Part shown: piece by piece, positions 9,293-15,647 of the stretch | Layout: the number at the start of each line of letters is the position of its first letter | How positions within the stretch are numbered: the stretch's first letter is position 1 | From: Azospirillum sp. 47_25 | GTDB taxonomy: Bacteria; Pseudomonadota; Alphaproteobacteria; RF32; CAG-239 | Assembly (NCBI GenBank): GCA_001917125.1 | Contig: MNTU01000042.1 | Coordinates: forward strand, 1-57,470 | Direction of reading: 5' to 3' | Length of the DNA stretch: 57,470 bases | The notes under the pieces: generated by a model | The model's input: only the letters and a program-made list of their open reading frames with translations | Database searches by the model: none | What the model was told of the DNA's origin: nothing | Made by a program: the position numbers and the translations under genes

Positions 9293-9648
9293 GGTGAGAG
9301 TTTGTTAATGAGCGTTTGAGCGACAGCGAAATAAGTGAATGTTACAAACCGAACGACTGACGCGGAGTTAAACCGCAAAGCGGTTGTTACGAACGGCACG
9401 CCATTCCCCTGATGGGGAGTTTTTTTATGGTGCGGTGAGAGTTTGTTAATGAGCGTTTGAGCGACAGCGAAATAAGCGAATGTTACAAACCGAACGACTG
9501 ACGCGGAGTTAAACCGCAAAGCGGTTGTTACGAGTGGCACGCCATTTCCCTGATGGGGAGTTTTTTTATGGCGCGGTGAGAGTTTGTTAATGAGCGTTTG
9601 AGCGACAGCGAAATAAGCGAATGTTACAAACCGAACGACTGACGCGTA
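9265..9648 (+). repeat. 141-bp tandem repeat behind tRNA-Arg (2.7 copies)
   Basis: Units start at 9265, 9406 and 9547 (CCCCTGATGGGGAG), an exact 141-bp period, with the third copy truncated near 9648. Each unit carries a terminator-like hairpin plus T7 and a spacer rich in GAGCG/AGCGA words. The first two end in a decayed copy of the tRNA 3' end (GGCACGCCAT versus GGCGCGCCAT). Because 141 is a multiple of three, the reverse strand stays open as a repetitive reading frame that also runs antisense through the tRNA; I regard that frame as spurious. Confidence 0.85.
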
Positions 9649-9657
9649 TTTCATCTC

Positions 9658-9686
9658 TTGACAAATCGGGAGAAGGGGAATATAGA
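9658..9686 (+). promoter_or_regulatory. strong sigma-70 promoter
   Basis: Consensus TTGACA (9658-9663), a 17-base spacer and TATAGA (9681-9686). No coding gene follows on this strand before the terminator at 9899-9938. Confidence 0.75.
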
Positions 9687-9692
9687 CATTTC

Positions 9693-9938
9693 AAATTTAG
9701 ATTATTTAATTAATCATTGTGTGAATTAACCGAATTGTTTAACCCTTTAAATTGTTAAGACTATGTTGCTGACAATTTTTGTAAACGGCGTTTTGGTCTT
9801 TGCTCTCTAAATTTATGAGTGCGGATTGTACCGGTTAAATTTATTTAAAGGAGCCGTCTCCTTTAGTCTTCATTGAAAGACAAGCTTTAAAAGAGAAAAC
9901 AGCGCCTGATAGCCAAAGGTTATCCGCGCTGTTTTTTT
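9693..9938 (+). ncRNA. candidate small RNA of unknown class
   Basis: About 245 bases between a near-consensus promoter and a strong hairpin terminator, without a credible protein gene. Visible hairpins include AAAGGAG/CTCCTTT and GTCTT/AAGAC. The only reading frame of note is a 15-codon hydrophobic one near 9763 without a ribosome site. I do not recognise it as tmRNA, SRP RNA or RNase P RNA; 6S RNA cannot be judged by eye. Confidence 0.4.
9899..9938. terminator. bidirectional terminator
   Basis: Stem ACAGCGC/GCGCTGT enclosing a second stem GATAGCC/GGTTATC, followed by seven T on the + strand. It ends the candidate RNA and overlaps the stop codon of the convergent DUF1796-like gene. Confidence 0.8.
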
Positions 9939-10836
9939 ATTGCATTTCGGCGAGGATTTTGATGACTTCGCCAATAAAAAGCTGCTCAAATTTCAGTCCG
10001 GTTTTTTTATAGCGGCATTCAGGCTGGTGCCAGACGTAGGGCTGCGGCAACCATGGGCAGGAAAAGAGTTTGATTTCCGGGAGAAGATTGGTTGCGGCGG
10101 ATAATTTGCCGGAGGTATCAACGATCATCAGCCGAAAACCTCTTTTGCCGCGCGCAGTTTGCAATGTTTTATACATACGATTATACAATTGTTCTGTTTC
10201 GTTGATGTCTGCGGGAGCCAGCATCGGATTGAAATGGCTGATGAACAGTGCCGGTCTGGTGTCTTGATATAAAATTTGCCGCAGGTTGTTAATTCGGCCG
10301 GCAAAGCGTTCGGTGACAATGCTGCGGGATGTTTCGGTGCAGTCGTCTTCATGACAGTAAACGATTTCATCATCTGCAAGCCACCAGCTTTTAAGCTGTT
10401 TGTTGTAAGCCAGAGAGTTGAAATAGCCTTTGAAATCGTTTTCCAAATATTTGACAACGGCGGGCAGGGGATTGTCACTGAGGTCGAAAGGGCACCCTTT
10501 TTCACCTTGTTTTTTACGCGGCTTAATGCCCCACAGCGTTGGAATCGTGCGGGAAAAACAATCGCAGCCGAGGGAAACGATTTTATAGCCGTAAATATTT
10601 TTTTCGTGTTGGGCGTCCAGAAATTGTTGCCGGCGTTTTTCGAAAACGTGTTTTTCCCAAAGTGTTTCGGGAGCAGGCCCCATTCCCAGAAGATGTCTGA
10701 GACGGCGCTTGGTCTGGTGACGGAGAACGGACGGAAAAATCCAGAAAGTCAGAATTTTGACGAGGTGTTTTTTCAGTATTTCGGCAGAGCTCGGCACCGG
10801 CGGGTTAAAAGCATGGGCGTAACGTTCCAGATACAT
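9937..10836 (-). CDS. DUF1796-like protein (putative cysteine peptidase fold)
   Basis: A 299-aa protein. A basic N-terminal region of about 80 residues precedes the family core. The core shows SLGCDC (88-93), a Trp-Gly-Ile-Lys segment, CPFDL (115-119) and LPAVVKYLENDFKGYF. These match the DUF1796 pattern (SLGxxC, then PFD with a following helix), a family proposed to be papain-like. It is a paralogue of 45921-46718 and more distantly of 43292-44095 within the polysaccharide operon. AAGGAAA precedes the ATG. It has the same kind of promoter and structured leader as ugd, so a role in surface polysaccharide is inferred. Confidence 0.65.
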   Translation of the reverse strand: MYLERYAHAFNPPVPSSAEILKKHLVKILTFWIFPSVLRHQTKRRLRHLLGMGPAPETLWEKHVFEKRRQQFLDAQHEKNIYGYKIVSLGCDCFSRTIPTLWGIKPRKKQGEKGCPFDLSDNPLPAVVKYLENDFKGYFNSLAYNKQLKSWWLADDEIVYCHEDDCTETSRSIVTERFAGRINNLRQILYQDTRPALFISHFNPMLAPADINETEQLYNRMYKTLQTARGKRGFRLMIVDTSGKLSAATNLLPEIKLFSCPWLPQPYVWHQPECRYKKTGLKFEQLFIGEVIKILAEMQ

Positions 10837-10952
10837 TGTATTTCCTTTAAAAATAAAGCATCGGGAAGGTGAACGGTTATAGGAATAACTCTGCGGCCTT
10901 TAAGCTTCGGCTCTGGACATAACCGCAGCATCCCGATAGGTTTACTGATATT
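10837..10952 (-). promoter_or_regulatory. structured leader RNA shared with the ugd operon
   Basis: The 5' untranslated region folds as a three-way junction. P1 pairs 10931-10937 with 10860-10866 (ATCGGGA/TCCCGAT in RNA sense), P2 pairs 10923-10928 with 10891-10896 (CTGCGG/CCGCAG) and P3 pairs 10885-10889 with 10876-10880 (GTTAT/ATAAC). Conserved unpaired parts are TATGTCCAGA, TTAAAGG and CGTTCA. The ugd leader has the same arrangement with different stem sequences. Confidence 0.6.
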
Positions 10953-10958
10953 GGACAT

Positions 10959-10987
10959 ATAATATATCAGCTTTAAGATAATATCAA
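10959..10987 (-). promoter_or_regulatory. promoter of the DUF1796-like gene
   Basis: On the minus strand TTGATA (10982-10987), 17 bases, TATTAT (10959-10964). The same boxes and spacing precede ugd. Confidence 0.65.
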
Positions 10988-11007
10988 TATATAAAATTCG
11001 AAAACGA

Positions 11008-11037
11008 AAAAAACGCAGCCAAGGAAGGGCTGCGTTT
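11008..11037 (-). terminator. terminator of the cysteine-rich mini-protein gene
   Basis: On the minus strand, stem AAACGCAGCC/GGCTGCGTTT followed by a run of T, 15 bases beyond the stop codon at 11052. Confidence 0.85.
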
Positions 11038-11051
11038 GGGAAAAAGTGGAA

Positions 11052-11312
11052 TTATTTGCAGCTTTTGACGGTGTCGTAGATTTTTCTGAAAGCTTCGGCT
11101 ACGCCTTCGGCAGTATAGGTTCGGCCTTCAATCAGGGTGCGGCAGAGTTCAAAAGCAATTTCCTTATTCTGGTTGCCGCAGCAGCCGCAGTCACATTCAT
11201 ATCCGCAAGTGCAGGGCTTGCCTTCCTGACATCCGCAAGTGCAGGTTTCGTCGCAATGGCACTGTTTGCTTTCATTTTCACAGCCGCAGCTGCAAGTTCC
11301 GTGTTTTGACAT
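11052..11312 (-). CDS. cysteine-rich small protein, possible metal binder
   Basis: An 86-aa protein with 16 Cys, 14 of them within residues 7-45 as CxC and CxCxC groups (CSCGC, CTCGC, CDCGCC). This is reminiscent of a metallothionein, though I cannot place it in a known family. The remaining 40 residues are ordinary helical sequence (EIAFELCRTLIEG, EAFRKIYDTVKSCK). No signal peptide is seen, so it is probably cytoplasmic. A good ribosome site and its own terminator make it a real gene. Its composition recalls the N-terminal extension of the peroxiredoxin at 13465-14358. Metal chelation or thiol buffering is inference. Confidence 0.75.
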   Translation of the reverse strand: MSKHGTCSCGCENESKQCHCDETCTCGCQEGKPCTCGYECDCGCCGNQNKEIAFELCRTLIEGRTYTAEGVAEAFRKIYDTVKSCK

Positions 11313-11633
11313 TTTTATCTCCTTTTTTCATCTTTATATATGACAATATAGTGTCGGCGGCGAATGCTTGTCAATAAAAATGAGACTCTTAATTAAAAGT
11401 TGTAAGAGACGTCTTGTGCTAAATTTTTAATGTTTTTTTTGCTTGCTTTCTGCAAAAATATCTTATAACGTTTAATCAGTCGTCAGGCAGAAATACTGAC
11501 GATGGATGCTCCCGGAGCGGAATCACGCTGCACTGTTGTATCACGGATGTGTGTTTACGGGCCTATTCAGGTGCATTGGTTCAACTCTCGCCAGAAAAGC
11601 TGTTTGTATTAACTAAATGGAGAGAAGACTATC
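11313..11633 (+). other. intergenic region, leader of the outer-membrane protein gene
   Basis: No gene is seen in these 321 bases. There is a hairpin CGTCAG/CTGACG (11481-11501), and a TATAAC box near 11464 that may belong to a promoter of the barrel gene, though I see no well-spaced -35. About 165 bases of untranslated leader would result. Confidence 0.4.
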
Positions 11634-12317
11634 ATGAAAAAACTTTTATTGCTTGCAGGTGTTGCCTGTGTTTTATCTTATTCTCAGGCCAATGCTTTGG
11701 AATATACCCCTTATGTTTCAGGTAAGTTAGCCTATTCCCGGATGAAAAATGACGTTAAAATCAGAAGCTATGACACTGATGAAGTTTATACGGAAAAGTT
11801 TGACATCAAAGATTGGAACTATGGCGTTTCGGTTGCCGCCGGTGTTGAACTTCCGCTGTGCAACGGCGATGCAATCCGGACGGAATTGGAATACAGCTAT
11901 CGTGACGGAGCCGGAAAAACCAAGAAATATTTTGACGAGGGCGACATTGCCTCAAACAAAATGAGCGTCCGCAATCAGAATGTGATGTTGAACGCTTATT
12001 ATGACTTTAATACCGGAACCAAATTTACGCCTTATGTCGGCGGCGGTATCGGTTTGGCTCACCTGAAAGCAAGCAGTAAATTTGCCGGAACCGACGGTGC
12101 AGATTACGCAGCCGGAAAAATTAAGGAATCCAGCAATAATTTTGCCTGGAATCTGGCTGCCGGCGTCGGTTATGAAGTCAACAGCAATATAACGGTCGAT
12201 TTGGGTTACCGTTATGTTGACAACGGTGATTTGACCAAGACGATGTACACCGGAGATCGTTTCAAAGTCGAATCCGAAGCACATGAAATTCTTTTAGGCG
12301 CCAGATTCAGTTTTTAG
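11634..12317 (+). CDS. outer-membrane beta-barrel protein
   Basis: A 227-aa protein with a signal peptide (MKKLLLLAGVACVLSYSQANA). Alternating amphipathic strands follow (YTPYVSGKLAYSRM, RTELEYSYRD, FTPYVGGGIGLAHL, ITVDLGYRYVDNG), and it ends in Phe (LLGARFSF) as recognised by the BAM complex. The pattern fits the OmpA-like/opacity barrel group with eight strands. The ligand or role is unknown. The start follows GGAGAG. It is a single-gene unit with a long leader and a terminator shared with trxB. Confidence 0.85.
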   Translation: MKKLLLLAGVACVLSYSQANALEYTPYVSGKLAYSRMKNDVKIRSYDTDEVYTEKFDIKDWNYGVSVAAGVELPLCNGDAIRTELEYSYRDGAGKTKKYFDEGDIASNKMSVRNQNVMLNAYYDFNTGTKFTPYVGGGIGLAHLKASSKFAGTDGADYAAGKIKESSNNFAWNLAAGVGYEVNSNITVDLGYRYVDNGDLTKTMYTGDRFKVESEAHEILLGARFSF

Positions 12318-12330
12318 ACTGTCTCAGATA

Positions 12331-12367
12331 AAACGAAAGGCCGGAGTTGAACTTCGGCCTTTCGTTT
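12331..12367. terminator. bidirectional terminator
   Basis: Stem AAACGAAAGGCCG/CGGCCTTTCGTTT between the convergent barrel gene and trxB, with A and T runs for both directions. Confidence 0.85.
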
Positions 12368-12383
12368 GTCAGTCGGGAACGGT

Positions 12384-13349
12384 TCAGACGGCAGAAGCCG
12401 CATTTTCATCGTTCAGCGCAGCAATGTAACGCTCGGCTTCAAGGCTGGCATGACAGCCGTTTCCGGCGGCAATAACCGCCTGGCGGAATTTTCCGGACTG
12501 GACGTCTCCGGCGGCGAAAACGCCTTCAACGCTGGTTTGGCAGCTGTCGGGTTTGGTTATGATGTAGCCTTCGGGATCCATGTCAATTTGGCCTTTGAAT
12601 ATATCGGTATTGGGGTGGTGCCCGATGGCGATGAACAGGCCTTCGACGGGGAGTTCTTTAACGGCATCGGTTTTAACATTCTTGACTTTAACCCCGGTGA
12701 CGCCGAGCGGATTTTCGGTTCCGACGACTTCTTCGACAACGGAATCCCATTCAACGTTGATTTTGCGGTTGTTCATCAGACGTTCCTGCATGATTTTATC
12801 GGCGCGGAGACTGTCGCGGCGGTGAATGAGGGTAACGCTGTTGGCAAAATTGGTGAGGTAGATAGCCTCTTCAACGGCCGTGTTTCCGCCGCCGACAACG
12901 GCAACGTCACGTCCGCGGTAGAAAAAGCCGTCACAGGTGGCACAGCCGGAAACGCCGAAACCGCGGAATTTTTCCTCGGAGGGAAGCCCCAGCCAACGGG
13001 CGGAGGCGCCGGTAGCGATGATAACCGTGTCGCCGACGAAAAGGTTATGATTTTCCGAATTGCATTCGAAGGGACGGCGCTTGAAATCAACTTCGGTAAT
13101 CCGGTCTTCGACAATTTCTACTCCGAGTTTGAGAGCCTGTTGGCGCATGTCTTCCATAAGTTGGGTTCCGGCAACCGGGGTCGGAAAACCGGGGAAGTTT
13201 TCAACGTCGGTCGTGATTGTCAGCTGTCCGCCGGGCTGGGGACCGGAGACTATGGTTGCCGACAGTCCGGCTCTTGCTGCGTAAATGCCGGCGGTATAAC
13301 CGGCCGGGCCGGAACCGATGATAAGAATTTTACTTTTGTATTCAGCCAT
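12384..13349 (-). CDS. trxB: thioredoxin-disulfide reductase
   Basis: A 321-aa flavoenzyme that passes electrons from NADPH to thioredoxin. The FAD site GSGPAGYTAG starts at residue 12, the redox pair CATC is at 136-139, the NADPH site GGGNTAVEEA is near 153, and a second FAD motif GVFAAGDV is near the C-terminus. The length is normal. It lies downstream of, and in the same direction as, the unusual peroxiredoxin gene (116-bp gap), so the two may form a peroxide-reducing unit with thioredoxin in between. Confidence 0.96.
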   Translation of the reverse strand: MAEYKSKILIIGSGPAGYTAGIYAARAGLSATIVSGPQPGGQLTITTDVENFPGFPTPVAGTQLMEDMRQQALKLGVEIVEDRITEVDFKRRPFECNSENHNLFVGDTVIIATGASARWLGLPSEEKFRGFGVSGCATCDGFFYRGRDVAVVGGGNTAVEEAIYLTNFANSVTLIHRRDSLRADKIMQERLMNNRKINVEWDSVVEEVVGTENPLGVTGVKVKNVKTDAVKELPVEGLFIAIGHHPNTDIFKGQIDMDPEGYIITKPDSCQTSVEGVFAAGDVQSGKFRQAVIAAGNGCHASLEAERYIAALNDENAASAV

Positions 13350-13464
13350 TTCTTTCTTTCCTGTTTATTTATGTTTTACATAAAATAGGACTTATCTTCC
13401 GGCTTGGCAAGAGACAAGCTGTTTTTTGCAAAGAAAAAGAGCGGCGCTGTTCGATCGGTATTTT

Positions 13465-14358
13465 TCAGAGTTTTTCGAGATTTTTGTTAAGAAAGTCGGC
13501 AATTCCCTGCGGCGAAGGGCTGATGGCTTCGTCTCCCTGATGCCAGTTGGCCGGGCAAACGTCTCCGTTCTGTTCATAGAACTGAAGAGCATCAATAATG
13601 CGCAGCGTTTCGTCGACATCGCGTCCGAGCGGAAGGTCGTTGACAATCTGGTGGCGGACGATGCCCTGCCGGTCAATCAGGAAAGAAGCGCGGAGCGCGA
13701 CGCCGTCTTCGCTCAGTACGCCGTATGTAAACGAGATGTCTTTATTGAGGTCGGAGACCAGCGGATAATCCAGCGGGCCGACGCCTCCGTCCTGCGGCGC
13801 CATTTTTTTCCAGGCGAGGTGCGCATGGGGCGAATCGACACTGATACCCAGCAATTTGACGCCGCGTTTTTCAAATTCGTTCAGGCGGCGGTTAAAGGCA
13901 ATCAGTTCGGAAGGGCAGACAAAAGTGAAATCGGCAGGATAAAACAGGAGCAGTCCGTAGGAGCCGTCGAGATAGCTGTCGATGTCAAACTCATTGACAA
14001 TCGTGTTGTCGGGCATTACCGCCGGAACAACAAAATCCGGCGCCAGATCGCGAACCAGAACGGAGCTGCAATGGCAGTTTTCATCATTGTGAATATTGTT
14101 TCCTTCTGCTGGAAGTTCAAGGTTTTCGACAATCAGATTTTGGCAGTGCAGTGTGTCGCAAATAAGATTTTCACATTCGCAGCAGTCGGCGTCGTCATTA
14201 TCTTCACAGGAAAAGTTTTCGTCTTCGTCGCCGCAGCGGCAGTCAAAATCGTGAGGCATATTGTTGGGAAAAGTGCAGCCGCAGTTGTCGTCTTCCCGGC
14301 AGTCGCATTTGTTTTCATAATCATAGCCGTAGGTGCAGTTTTCGTTGGTGTCGCTCAT
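13465..14358 (-). CDS. 2-Cys peroxiredoxin with cysteine-rich N-terminal extension
   Basis: A 297-aa protein. From about residue 100 it is a standard AhpC/Prx1-type peroxiredoxin. The peroxidatic Cys is C148 in DFTFVCPSE, the resolving Cys is C268 in GDVCPANW, and GISVDSPHAHLAW is also present. The first 97 residues are unlike any peroxiredoxin I know: they are acidic and carry 15 Cys in CxC and CC groups (positions 8, 18, 20, 26, 28, 40, 42, 51, 59, 60, 62, 67, 72, 95, 97). No signal peptide is visible. The ATG at 14358 follows GAGGAG, and reading is continuous into the enzyme, so this looks like a real fusion. It may bind metal such as Zn, Cu or Fe-S, or supply thiols; this is inferred. trxB lies downstream. 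Confidence 0.85.
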   Translation of the reverse strand: MSDTNENCTYGYDYENKCDCREDDNCGCTFPNNMPHDFDCRCGDEDENFSCEDNDDADCCECENLICDTLHCQNLIVENLELPAEGNNIHNDENCHCSSVLVRDLAPDFVVPAVMPDNTIVNEFDIDSYLDGSYGLLLFYPADFTFVCPSELIAFNRRLNEFEKRGVKLLGISVDSPHAHLAWKKMAPQDGGVGPLDYPLVSDLNKDISFTYGVLSEDGVALRASFLIDRQGIVRHQIVNDLPLGRDVDETLRIIDALQFYEQNGDVCPANWHQGDEAISPSPQGIADFLNKNLEKL

Positions 14359-14383
14359 GGAAATCTCCTCATCGTGTAAAATT

Positions 14384-14406
14384 AAAGCCGGTGTTAAACC
14401 GGCTTT
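14384..14406 (-). terminator. terminator of greA
   Basis: Stem AAAGCCGG/CCGGCTTT with a seven-base loop, in the 81-bp gap between greA and the peroxiredoxin gene, with T-rich sequence on the minus strand. Confidence 0.7.
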
Positions 14407-14439
14407 AATATATGAACGATGTCGGAAATTCCAAGGCGT

Positions 14440-14913
14440 TTATTGATAAATAACGTCTATGATTTCAAAAGATTTGCGGCCGCCCGGCGCCGAAAATTCG
14501 GCGATGTCTCCCGCTTCTTTGCCGATGAGGGCTTTGGCGAGAGGGGAAGACAGCGAAATCAGGTTCTTTTCAATGTCGGCTTCATAATCGCCGACAATCT
14601 GATATTTTTTCTCTTCTTCGGTATCTTCGTCAACAACGACAACGGTTGCGCCAAAGCGGATAACGTCGCTTTTGGTTTGAGCAGGATCAATTACCTGAGC
14701 GCGGCTGATAACGGCTTCAAGTTCCTGAATGCGTCCTTCGATGAAGCTTTGTTTTTCCTTGGCGGCGGAGTATTCCGCATTCTCGGACAAATCACCGTGG
14801 GAACGGGCCTCGGCAATTGCGGCGATAATGTTGGGGCGTTCAACGCCTTTTAAATTTTTTAATTCTGCTTCCAGCGCAATGAAACCATTCTTGGTTAATG
14901 GGAATTTATCCAT
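14440..14913 (-). CDS. greA: transcription elongation factor GreA
   Basis: A 157-aa protein that rescues backtracked RNA polymerase by stimulating transcript cleavage. The N-terminal coiled coil contains ARSHGDLSENAEY with the acidic tip residues and KEKQSFIEGRI. The C-terminal FKBP-like domain ends with SPLAKALIGKEAGD and the PGG turn. Length and motifs are typical. It is a single gene with its own terminator. Confidence 0.96.
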   Translation of the reverse strand: MDKFPLTKNGFIALEAELKNLKGVERPNIIAAIAEARSHGDLSENAEYSAAKEKQSFIEGRIQELEAVISRAQVIDPAQTKSDVIRFGATVVVVDEDTEEEKKYQIVGDYEADIEKNLISLSSPLAKALIGKEAGDIAEFSAPGGRKSFEIIDVIYQ

Positions 14914-15166
14914 TTTAACCCTCCAAAAAATCCTACAAAAGTTAGAAAAATTAGACTGTGAAAGGATAAAAATCCGTTCACAGCCCTTATGTGTTTGCGT
15001 ATTTATTCATATATATCACAAATTTTAAGAACTGCAAGCCTTTTTAACGGGGACAGTGCGGAACTTTTAAAAACTTGTCAGGGAAAATTAAAAAGTCTGT
15101 ACAAACGGCTGAATTGTGGTAATTTGTATGAGGTATTAAAACTTATTGCTATTGAGGAGACTGGAG

Positions 15167-15622
15167 TTGAAAAAAGTTTACTTTACATCACTGGTTCTGG
15201 GGGCGATGCTGGTGTCCGCCAACGCTTTTGCCGTGGACAGCACCGGGTGCGGTTTGGGTTCTATGGCCTGGCGCGGACAGAAGGGCATCGGGCCGCAGGT
15301 TTTGGCGGTAACGACCAACGGATCATTTTCAAATCAGACTTTCGGCATCACTTTCGGTACTTCCGGCTGCGATCCGGAGGGACGGGTTACCGGCGGAACG
15401 CAGAAAATGGTGTTGGCCTTTATTGAAAACAATATGGAACAATATGCGCTGGACGCTTCCCGCGGCAGCGGCGAGACGATTGATACGCTGGCCGGTATCC
15501 TGAACATGGATAAAAGTGTTTTAGGCGCCAAGTCTCAGCAGAATTTTGCCGTTCTTTTCCCTAATGAAAATGTTCAGGCTGTTGACGTTACTTTGTCTTT
15601 GTTTGAAATTTTGAAAGCTTAG
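15167..15622 (+). CDS. DUF3015-family secreted protein
   Basis: A 151-aa periplasmic or envelope protein. The TTG at 15167 is preferred: GAGGAG lies seven bases upstream, and it gives a clean signal peptide (MKKVYFTSLVLGAMLVSANAFA). The mature part starts with TGCGLGSMAW and contains LAVTTNGSFSNQTFGITFGT then SGC, the hallmark of DUF3015. The function is unknown. A DUF4105 gene follows within 26 bases, an association also seen in other proteobacteria as I recall, suggesting a joint envelope role. Confidence 0.8.
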   Translation: MKKVYFTSLVLGAMLVSANAFAVDSTGCGLGSMAWRGQKGIGPQVLAVTTNGSFSNQTFGITFGTSGCDPEGRVTGGTQKMVLAFIENNMEQYALDASRGSGETIDTLAGILNMDKSVLGAKSQQNFAVLFPNENVQAVDVTLSLFEILKA

Positions 15623-15647
15623 TACGGTTTTATTGACGGGGCGGAAA

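Noticed and set aside
9265..9648. CRISPR array
   Set aside because: Units are long (141 bp), contiguous, without unique spacers, and no cas gene is near.
9184..9654. A 156-codon minus-strand frame with 47-residue repeats
   Set aside because: It runs antisense through tRNA-Arg and the 141-bp repeat; openness is explained by a unit length divisible by three. Its end (RRFERLTHSLEG) is a well-known false product of reading a tRNA backwards.
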